Origin: Stenotrophomonas indicatrix
GTDB lineage: Bacteria; Pseudomonadota; Gammaproteobacteria; Xanthomonadales; Xanthomonadaceae
Length of the DNA: 64,000 nt
Reading direction: 5' to 3'
NCBI GenBank assembly: GCA_041545745.1
Contig: CP168152.1
Coordinates: 2,230,001-2,294,000, forward strand
Part shown: in pieces, positions 57,550-64,000 of the stretch
How positions within the stretch are numbered: position 1 is the stretch's first letter
Layout of the letters: each line of letters starts with the position of its first letter
Translations under genes and position numbers: made by a program
Notes under the pieces: generated by a model
The model's input: only the letters and a program-made list of their open reading frames with translations
Told to the model about the DNA's origin: nothing
Databases searched by the model: none

Positions 57550-60500
57550 TCAGGCAACGCGGGTCTTGTCCGCTTGGACCTTGAACCAGATGGCATACAT
57601 CGCCGGCAGGAACACCAGCGTCATTACGGTGCCGGCGATGGTGCCGCCGATCAGCGTGTAGGCAAGCGTTCCCCAGAACACCGAATGGGTCAGCGGAATG
57701 AAGGCCAGCACTGCTGCCAGGGAGGTCAGGATCACCGGGCGTGCTCGCTGGACAGTCGCCTCGATGATGGCGTGGAAGGTCTCCATGCCTGCCTTCTCGT
57801 TCTCATGGATCTGACCGATGAGGATCAGCGTGTTGCGCATCAGGATTCCGGACAGCGCAATGAGCCCGACCAGTGCGTTGATGCCGAATGGCTGATGGAA
57901 CAGCAGCAGGGTCGGCACCACGCCGATCAGTCCCAACGGACTGGTCATGAACACCATGATCATTGCCGGGATGGAGCGCACCTGCAGGATGATGATCAGC
58001 AGGGTCACTGCCAGCATGATCGGGAACAGCGGCAGCATGGCGCTCATTGCCTTGCCCGATTCCTCGATGGAACCGGCCTGGGCGATGGCGTAGCCCTCCG
58101 GCAGCGAGGCAATGAGTGGCTCAAGCTTCTTGCTGATCGCGGCCGATACGTCCGGTGGCTGCAACGCATCGTCAATGTCACCGCGCACGGTGATGGTGGG
58201 CACGCGATCGCGCCGGCGCAGTACCGGCTCTTCCATCCGGACCTCGACCGAGCCGATCTGGGACAGCGGCACGCGCTGGCCAGCAGCACCGACCAGGGTG
58301 AAGTCCGCTATCCGCGCAGGATCCAGGCGTGTCTCGCCGCCTGAGCGCGCGACAACCTCAACGGTGCGGATGTCCTCGCGCACGGCAGTGACCGGCACCC
58401 CGCTGAGGAAGAACTGCAACTGCTGCGAGACCGACGCGGAGGTCATGCCCATCGCCTGCAGGCGGTCCTGGTCCAGCGTGAAGTGCAACGTTGGCGTGCG
58501 CACACCCCAGTCGGTGTTCACGGTCCGCATCATCGGGCTGGCGTGCAGGGTCTGCTCGACCTTGGCGGCAATACCACGGATGACATCCGGATCCGGGCCA
58601 CTGACCCGATACGCCACCGGATAGGGCGAGTAAGGACCAAATACCAACTGCGTCACGCGCACACGGGCTTCGGGTGCCAAACCCTCTGCCACGGCTTGGC
58701 GAAGCCTCGCCTTCAGGGCGTCGCGCTGTTCCTGGCTGTCAGTACGGACAACGATCTTGGCAAACGCGGGATCCGGCAACTCCGGCGAAATGGCGAGGTA
58801 GAAGCGCGGCGCACCCTGGCCGATGTAAGCCGTGACGATCTTCGACTCTTCCTGCTCCAAAAGCCATTTCTCGACCCTTTGGACAGCCAGGCTGGTCTGT
58901 CCGATGGCCGTGCCGTAAGGCATCTGCACTTCGACCAGTACCTCCGGGCGATCGGAGATCGGGAAGAACTGTTTCTTCACCACTCCCATACCCACCACCG
59001 AGAGCACCAACAGGCCGACCACCGAACCTGCAGCAAGCCACTTTCGTGCAATCACGCGCCCCAGGATCGATCGGAACCGGTTGTAGCGTGGCGTATCGTA
59101 GAGACCACTGTGACCGCCTTCCACCGCTTTGAGTTCAGGCAACAGCTTCACACCAAGATAGGGCGTGAAGAACACAGCGACGACCCATGACACGATCAGC
59201 GCGATACCGACGATCCAGAACATGTTGCTGGTGTATTCACCGGCGGTTGACCGGGCAAAGCCATTGGGCATGAAGCCCACAGCCGTGACCAGGGTGCCGG
59301 CCAGCATGGGCGCTGCCGTATGGCTCCACGCGTAGGCCGATGCCTTGACCCGGCCATACCCCTCTTCCATCTTCACCACCATCATTTCGATGGCGATGAT
59401 GGCGTCGTCAACGAGAAGGCCAAGCGCCAGGATCAGCGAGCCGAGGGTGATGCGGTCGAAGTTCTTGCCGGTTGCGGCCATCACCATGAACACGGCAGCC
59501 AACGTCAGCGGCACCGCCGCGGCCACCACGATGCCGACTCGCCAGCCCATGCTGACGAAGCACACCAGCATCACCACCAGCAGCGCGGCGAAGAATTTCA
59601 TCATGAACTCGTCGACCGACGAACTGATGTTCACGGCCTGGTCGGTGACTTTGTCCAGCGCCATCCCGACGGGAAGTCCGTCGTTGATCTTCTTGACCTC
59701 CGCGTCAAGTGAGGCGCCAAGATCCAGGCCGTTCCAGCCGTCCCGCATGACGATGCCCAACAACATGGCAGGCTCGCCACCGTTGCGGATCATGAAGGTC
59801 GAGGGATCTTCATAGCCGCGCTTGACGGTGGCGATGTCCTGCAGTTTCAGGGTCTTGCCCTGCGCGACGATGGGCGTATCGCGGATCTTTTCGAGCTGAT
59901 CCAGCGCGCCGTCCAGGCGAATGAAGATCTGCGGGCCCTTGGCCTCGACCGAGCCTGCAGGGGTCAACGCGTTCTGTCCATTCAGCGCCCCGAACACCTC
60001 CTGCGGCGTGATGCCGAGGTTCGACAGGCGTTCGTGCGACAGCTCCACATAGATGCGCTCGGATTGCTCACCAATGATGTTGACCTTCTTCACGCCAGGA
60101 ACGTGCAGCAATCGCTGACGCAGCGTCTCGGCATCACGCGCAAGCAGGCGGAACGGTTCACCCTTCGCTTTCAGTGCGAAGAGAGCAAACGTGACATCGG
60201 CGTATTCGTCGTTGACCATCGGGCCGATCACGCCTGCGGGCAGGTTTGCCGCCTCGTCCGTCATCTTCTTGCGCGCCTGGTAGAACTCTTCCTGCACCTG
60301 CGACGGAGGCGTGCCGTCCTGCAATGTCAGCGTGGTGAAGGACAACCCAGGCCGGGTGTAGGTTTCGCTGCGGTCGTACCAGCGCAACTCCTGCAGACGC
60401 TTTTCCAGCTTCTCGGCCACCTGGTCCTGCATTTCCGTTGGCGTGGCGCCCGGCCAGGCCGTGACCACCGTCATGACCTTCACGGTGAACGCGGGGTCCT

Positions 60501-60615
60501 CTGCCCGGCCAAGCTGGAAGAACGACACGATACCGGCAACCGAGATCAGGAAGATCAGAAAGACGGTGATGGCGCGCTCGCGCACGGCAAGCGCCGACAG
60601 ATTGAACCCACTCAC
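57550..60615 (-). CDS. RND efflux pump inner-membrane permease
   Basis: 1021 aa AcrB-type trimeric antiporter. Proton-relay residues sit in LGLLVDDAIIAIEMMVVKME (TM4 Asp pair) and the conserved Lys segment later. Two large periplasmic loops follow TM1 and TM7 (PGATPTEMQDQVAEKLEKRL; PDPAFAKIVVRTDSQ). The order and length match hydrophobe/amphiphile exporters. ATG 60615 overlaps the adaptor stop (ATGA). No outer-membrane channel of the TolC type is encoded nearby. Confidence 0.94.
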   Translation of the reverse strand: MSGFNLSALAVRERAITVFLIFLISVAGIVSFFQLGRAEDPAFTVKVMTVVTAWPGATPTEMQDQVAEKLEKRLQELRWYDRSETYTRPGLSFTTLTLQDGTPPSQVQEEFYQARKKMTDEAANLPAGVIGPMVNDEYADVTFALFALKAKGEPFRLLARDAETLRQRLLHVPGVKKVNIIGEQSERIYVELSHERLSNLGITPQEVFGALNGQNALTPAGSVEAKGPQIFIRLDGALDQLEKIRDTPIVAQGKTLKLQDIATVKRGYEDPSTFMIRNGGEPAMLLGIVMRDGWNGLDLGASLDAEVKKINDGLPVGMALDKVTDQAVNISSSVDEFMMKFFAALLVVMLVCFVSMGWRVGIVVAAAVPLTLAAVFMVMAATGKNFDRITLGSLILALGLLVDDAIIAIEMMVVKMEEGYGRVKASAYAWSHTAAPMLAGTLVTAVGFMPNGFARSTAGEYTSNMFWIVGIALIVSWVVAVFFTPYLGVKLLPELKAVEGGHSGLYDTPRYNRFRSILGRVIARKWLAAGSVVGLLVLSVVGMGVVKKQFFPISDRPEVLVEVQMPYGTAIGQTSLAVQRVEKWLLEQEESKIVTAYIGQGAPRFYLAISPELPDPAFAKIVVRTDSQEQRDALKARLRQAVAEGLAPEARVRVTQLVFGPYSPYPVAYRVSGPDPDVIRGIAAKVEQTLHASPMMRTVNTDWGVRTPTLHFTLDQDRLQAMGMTSASVSQQLQFFLSGVPVTAVREDIRTVEVVARSGGETRLDPARIADFTLVGAAGQRVPLSQIGSVEVRMEEPVLRRRDRVPTITVRGDIDDALQPPDVSAAISKKLEPLIASLPEGYAIAQAGSIEESGKAMSAMLPLFPIMLAVTLLIIILQVRSIPAMIMVFMTSPLGLIGVVPTLLLFHQPFGINALVGLIALSGILMRNTLILIGQIHENEKAGMETFHAIIEATVQRARPVILTSLAAVLAFIPLTHSVFWGTLAYTLIGGTIAGTVMTLVFLPAMYAIWFKVQADKTRVA

Positions 60616-61724
60616 CGCTGGGCTCCGGTTGCCACTGCACGCTTGGCCGTGTCGGCCAGGCGAACCACCTGCCCTTCGCGGAGCAGATGTGCACCGAGGG
60701 CGGCCACGCGATCCGATGCCTTGAAAGCCCCCTCGACCAACGCCTCGTCATCGCCCAGCTGCTTGACGACTACCGGCGTCCAACGGGCCTTGAGCGGCTC
60801 ACCCTCGATCACCCATACACCGGGACCGATGCCAGGATCGAACAGGGCGCCCAACGGAACCTCCACGCCTGCCGACGCACCGGCAGCTGCTGCGCCTGCA
60901 AGCTCGACCGTCACTGTGGAACCCAGCGGCAGCGCCGTGCTGCCCTCTTCCAGGGTGTAGCGGGCTTCGAAGGTGCGGGTGGTGGGGTCGGCCGATTCAG
61001 AGAGCACGCGCAACCGTGCGGGGATCTTGCCGCTTGCCCCAAACGGGGACGCTGAGGCCACGGAGCCGATCTGGGGACGAAGCGTCTCGGGCAGCTGGAC
61101 CACTGCCTCTCGACTGCCGGCACGGGCAAGCCGGGCGACGATCTGCCCGGCCGCCACAACCTGACCGGGCTCAGCAGAGATGGTCATGACCACCCCGTCG
61201 GCATCGGCGACGAGCGCCGTGTAGTGGCTGGCATTGCGTGCAACCCGGGCTTGGGATTCGGCCGCTTTGAGTGTTGCAGCCGCCGCGTCGGCCGCCGCTT
61301 TGATCTGGTCGTAAGACGATCGTGACACCACCCCCTTCGCCGCCAGATCGCGATACCGCGCTTCATCAGCGGTGGCCTGCACGCTCTGCGCACGGGCCGC
61401 AATGACGGCCTGCTGCTGGGACGCCGCAGCGAGGTTCAGGTCGTTGGGATCGATCCGGTAGAGCACATCGCCGCGTTTGACTGTCTGGCCGGTTTCAACC
61501 AGGCGCTCAGTGACCTTGCCGCCCACCCGGAAGGCCAGATCGCTCTGCACCCGTGCGGCGATGGTGCCCGTGAACGTGCGCGCGTTTCCCGCACCCGGTT
61601 GCACGTGGGCGACCCGGACGATGGGCGGAGCGGTCCGAGGGTCGATGTCATCCGACTTTCCACAGGCCACAAGGAACAACGGAACAACACAAGAGATGGC
61701 TGTGAGTACAAAACGGCGACGCAT
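60612..61724 (-). CDS. RND periplasmic adaptor lipoprotein
   Basis: 370 aa. Lipobox FLVACGKS predicts an acylated N-terminus. The barrel-sandwich halves are RVGGKVTERLVETGQTVKRG and ADADGVVMTISAEPGQVV, separated by an alpha hairpin of about 100 residues, then a beta barrel. It bridges the pump to an outer-membrane channel. Its promoter overlaps the operator at 61767. Confidence 0.92.
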   Translation of the reverse strand: MRRRFVLTAISCVVPLFLVACGKSDDIDPRTAPPIVRVAHVQPGAGNARTFTGTIAARVQSDLAFRVGGKVTERLVETGQTVKRGDVLYRIDPNDLNLAAASQQQAVIAARAQSVQATADEARYRDLAAKGVVSRSSYDQIKAAADAAAATLKAAESQARVARNASHYTALVADADGVVMTISAEPGQVVAAGQIVARLARAGSREAVVQLPETLRPQIGSVASASPFGASGKIPARLRVLSESADPTTRTFEARYTLEEGSTALPLGSTVTVELAGAAAAGASAGVEVPLGALFDPGIGPGVWVIEGEPLKARWTPVVVKQLGDDEALVEGAFKASDRVAALGAHLLREGQVVRLADTAKRAVATGAQR

Positions 61725-61754
61725 GCGGCCTTCCGGAGTGGGGTATCCGGAAGA

Positions 61755-61790
61755 ATTGTGCTACCAGTGACCAATATAGTCAATAGTCAC
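61755..61790 (-). promoter_or_regulatory. Promoter and TetR operator of the RND operon
   Basis: On the minus strand a -35 TTGACT (61778-61783) is separated by 17 bp from a -10-like CACAAT (61755-61760). The -35 lies inside the operator GTGACC-N12-AGTCAC (61767-61790, plus-strand reading), so bound repressor would block RNA polymerase. The same operator recurs at 62492. Confidence 0.78.
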
Positions 61791-62416
61791 AAAGGGCGTG
61801 ACTCGAGGCTCCGAAGGACCAGCTCCTGCAAGGCGCTGGGCGCTTCTTCGTGCAGGGGCGCCACGTGCGGCAGCGTCACCGGATTCAGATAAGGAAGCAG
61901 GGCCTGGTAGACCGCACGGCTGGTGTCCTCGAGCGGCGTCGTGCTCTCAAATGCCCCGGAAGCGCGTCCATCCCTGATGATGTCTTCAACAAGCTGCCTG
62001 ATGCGCCCTTCATAAGCCTGCGCGGATGGCCATTGATCCGTCGCGGCCGCAACGGCAATTTCATACAGACGCCGATCCTGCAGAAACAGGCGAAGACCGG
62101 CCTCCACAATGACGGTGAACAACAACCGCAGCCTCTCGGCAGGCGCTTGCACGCCCTGCAGGGCCTGAAGTACCTCGCTTTCGATCTGACTGAGGCAATT
62201 GGCGCAGATCACCTCGCCAATGGCCTGCTTGGAGGAAAAGAACTTGTAGACGTAGGCCTTCGAGAAGCCGATGGCCTTGGCCAAGTCGGACACGGTGGTC
62301 TTGTCATAGCCGTAGTGGCTGAAATGCGTGGTGGCAGCCTCGATGATCTGGGTGCGCACGTCGTGCTCGGCGGGGCCGCGCCCGGCGTCGAGTGCTGCAG
62401 AGGTTGAAGTAGACAT
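61787..62416 (-). CDS. TetR-family repressor of the RND operon
   Basis: 209 aa. Helix-turn-helix ATTHFSHYGYDKTTVSDLAK followed by AIGFSKAYVYKFF. The ligand domain has Cys in EVICANCLSQIESEV. It is first in line before the adaptor (62 bp gap containing the operator). ATG 62416 (MSTSTSAALD) is preferred to far upstream frames. It likely binds the repeated GTGACC-N12-GGTCAC sites on both its sides. Confidence 0.9.
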   Translation of the reverse strand: MSTSTSAALDAGRGPAEHDVRTQIIEAATTHFSHYGYDKTTVSDLAKAIGFSKAYVYKFFSSKQAIGEVICANCLSQIESEVLQALQGVQAPAERLRLLFTVIVEAGLRLFLQDRRLYEIAVAAATDQWPSAQAYEGRIRQLVEDIIRDGRASGAFESTTPLEDTSRAVYQALLPYLNPVTLPHVAPLHEEAPSALQELVLRSLESRPL

Positions 62417-62456
62417 CGGGCAAGGGTAGCGCCGCGTGGTAACGCGGGCAAATGGT

Positions 62457-62475
62457 GACCGATCGGGTATCGGTC
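62457..62475. promoter_or_regulatory. Perfect inverted repeat upstream of the tetR gene
   Basis: GACCGAT-CGGGT-ATCGGTC, seven perfect pairs with a five-base spacer, 41 bp upstream of the TetR ATG. It could be the regulator's own operator; its sequence differs from the GTGACC-N12-GGTCAC sites. Confidence 0.45.
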
Positions 62476-62491
62476 CACTACCGGCCCCATG

Positions 62492-62527
62492 GTGACCGTT
62501 GACTGCGTTGGTCACATGTCCAATACT
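62492..62527 (+). promoter_or_regulatory. Promoter and TetR operator facing the FadL-like gene
   Basis: GTGACC-N12-GGTCAC (62492-62515) encloses a -35 TTGACT at 62499-62504, with AATACT at 62522-62527 after 17 bp as -10. Read in the promoter direction it matches the RND-operon operator in 19 of 24 positions. It points to the FadL-like gene at 62677. Confidence 0.72.
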
Positions 62528-62676
62528 CGGACCGGCTCAGCTGGGCGATGACTCCGCAACCGGGATGCGCGCTGCGCACCAAGGCCGAGCCGTCTCACGC
62601 CGTGAGGAGCGCCTTCTGAATCAAGCATCTCCCCATCCGAATCGCCGCATCGACAGTTGCCTGTGGAGGGCAAGCA

Positions 62677-63996
62677 ATGACCACAAAACCGATACTTGCG
62701 CTGGCCCTGCTTGGTGCATTGGCAGGCGCGACTGGCACTGCGCAGGCTGCTGCATTCCAGTTGAAGGAGAAAAGTGCAAAGGGCCTGGGCCGCGCCTTTG
62801 CGGGGTCGATCAGTGCGCCAGGCGACGCTTCGGTGATAGCGGACAATCCGGCTGCCATGCGTCTCCTCGATGGGCGGCTGTTTCAAGCCGATGCAAGTGT
62901 TGTGAACTACACCGTGGACTTCAAAGGCGAAGGCCGCGATGCCCTGGGACGTCCGCTCCCTGGAGGTGATGGTGGGGACGCGGGTGACACCAGCCCCATC
63001 CCTGCCCTTTATTTCCACACCCCATTGGGTGAGAAGGCCCACCTGGGGCTTTCATTGACGGCGCCATTTGGCTTCAAGACTGAGTACGAGAGCGACTGGG
63101 TCGGTCGCTACAGCGGGATCAAGACAGAGATCAAATCGGTTGACCTTGGTTTGTCGCTTTCTTACGACGTGAACCCCTATGTCTCCTTCGGCGCCTCTGT
63201 CTTTGTCGAGCGTGTGGAAGCTGAGCTTCATGATGCGGTCGATTTCGGCGCTGTGCTCGCCGGTGCACGGGCGCCCGGCTTTTCTCCGGGAAGCGCAGAT
63301 GGCTATACGCGCATTGACGCCAAGGATGACGCGCTTGGCTTCACCCTCGGCGGGCTCTTCACCCCTGTAGAGGGAACCAATATCGGCATCGCATATCGGT
63401 CCAGGGTGGAACACAAGCTCAACGACGCGGAAGTACGCTTCGGGGTTCCAGCGGCCGCCGCACCATTGTTGGCAGCGGCGCGTCCTGGTTGGTTTGTCGA
63501 CACCAAAGCAAGCACTGCGCTCAATCTTCCCGCCACGCTGACCGGCAGCATCAGCCACCAGGTCAATGACCGCTGGACGGTCATGGCCGATGTAACACGC
63601 ACGGCGTGGTCCAAGTTCGCCGAAATCAGGCTGGACTTCCACTCCGCTCAGCCCACCCGGGCTCTGGACTTCAGCTACCGGGACACAACGTTTGCTTCCA
63701 TCGGCACGGAGTATCGCTACAACCAGAAGCTAACGCTCCGCGCGGGTATCGCGACCGATCAGAGCCCTGTGACAGACGATATCCGTGATGTCCGCGTGCC
63801 AGACAGCAACCGCAAGTGGCTCTCCCTGGGCGCTACGTATCGAGCCTCTGAGTCGGCTGAGTACAGCGTCGGCTACACGCATCTCTTCCTGGACAGGCCG
63901 GAAGTGTCGGTGACCTCGGCTACGGGCAGCAGCCTGCAGGGCAAGTACGACGTCGGCTCAGACATCGTGGCTTTTTCAGCTGCCTACTACTTTTGA
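62677..63996 (+). CDS. FadL/TodX-family outer-membrane channel
   Basis: 439 aa. Signal peptide ending GTAQAAAF, then the N-terminal hatch with FQLKEKSAKGLGRAFAGSIS and DASVIADNPAAM. A beta barrel ends in AAYYF with terminal Phe. FadL proteins take up long-chain fatty acids or aromatic hydrocarbons by lateral diffusion. GGAGG lies 7 bp before the ATG. It is divergent from the TetR-RND operon and probably shares its repressor through the site at 62492. Confidence 0.92.
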   Translation: MTTKPILALALLGALAGATGTAQAAAFQLKEKSAKGLGRAFAGSISAPGDASVIADNPAAMRLLDGRLFQADASVVNYTVDFKGEGRDALGRPLPGGDGGDAGDTSPIPALYFHTPLGEKAHLGLSLTAPFGFKTEYESDWVGRYSGIKTEIKSVDLGLSLSYDVNPYVSFGASVFVERVEAELHDAVDFGAVLAGARAPGFSPGSADGYTRIDAKDDALGFTLGGLFTPVEGTNIGIAYRSRVEHKLNDAEVRFGVPAAAAPLLAAARPGWFVDTKASTALNLPATLTGSISHQVNDRWTVMADVTRTAWSKFAEIRLDFHSAQPTRALDFSYRDTTFASIGTEYRYNQKLTLRAGIATDQSPVTDDIRDVRVPDSNRKWLSLGATYRASESAEYSVGYTHLFLDRPEVSVTSATGSSLQGKYDVGSDIVAFSAAYYF

Positions 63997-64000
63997 AGCA

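Noticed and set aside
62424..62436. GGGTAGCGCCGCG resembling a xyl-box half
   Set aside because: One half-site only and next to an unrelated tetR gene.

Overview
The window looks like chromosome of a high-GC gammaproteobacterium of the Xanthomonadaceae, Stenotrophomonas- or Xanthomonas-like. The main reasons are a large TonB receptor of the Xanthomonas/Caulobacter type, a xylan-utilisation locus with the palindrome TGGTAGCGCTACCA (the xyl-box known from Xanthomonas), and a SapC / cupin / flavin-halogenase block behind the TonB receptor. I see no tRNA, rRNA, CRISPR array or insertion sequence.

Region 1 (1-19.8 kb) is a mosaic of short stress and sensing genes. It holds a LysR regulator, two BLUF blue-light receptors each divergent from a paralogous small zinc-ribbon protein, a DUF2971 protein, a thioredoxin-reductase-like flavoprotein, DUF4142, an iron-permease-family remnant, an isochorismatase-like hydrolase, a KGG-repeat protein with a clear terminator, a FAD/Rieske oxidoreductase, manganese catalase, a DUF892 ferritin-like protein, a Zn alcohol dehydrogenase with a membrane partner, DUF6766, a PIG-L-like protein, a GH13 trehalose-synthase-like enzyme, an LLM-class flavoprotein, a sensory-rhodopsin-transducer-family protein, an SDR and an MscS channel. 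The mix resembles the stress/desiccation block with katN, DUF892, KGG, treS and glgX known from Pseudomonas. A decapitated piece of glgX is still present at about 19.4-19.7 kb.

Region 2 (19.9-22.5 kb) has an ArsB/SLC13-type permease and a ClC chloride transporter, converging.

Region 3 (22.7-50.6 kb) is the xylan locus, almost entirely on the minus strand. It runs from a TonB receptor through SapC, cupin_8 and flavin halogenase, past a xyl-box, to xylB, xylA, a sugar MFS transporter and an exo-beta-glucosidase. After an intervening plus-strand LacI gene come GH67 alpha-glucuronidase, a SASA esterase, GH43, GH3, an MFS-GH43 fusion and aldose 1-epimerase. Genes overlap by ATGA or TGATG at nearly every junction of the second half. 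Two paralogous LacI regulators, both with TTG starts, control it: one beside the GH67 operon, the other (XylR) beside the TonB receptor with the palindromic operator. The predicted route is outer-membrane uptake of glucuronoxylan oligomers, periplasmic trimming, pentose import, then isomerisation and phosphorylation to xylulose-5-phosphate.

Region 4 (50.6-55.0 kb) carries ArsN2-type acetyltransferase, a small secreted protein, RcnB-family protein, a ChrA chromate transporter, a GlxA-like AraC regulator and a divergent tautomerase-like protein.

Region 5 (55.1-64.0 kb) is the most intriguing part. A TetR gene is followed by an RND adaptor and pump, a FabF-like ketoacyl synthase, a second TetR and an FMN reductase in one tight operon, with a divergent FadL-type outer-membrane channel. 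Two near-identical 24-bp operators each cover a -35 box. One faces the RND operon and the other faces fadL, so the pump operon and the channel look like one regulon.
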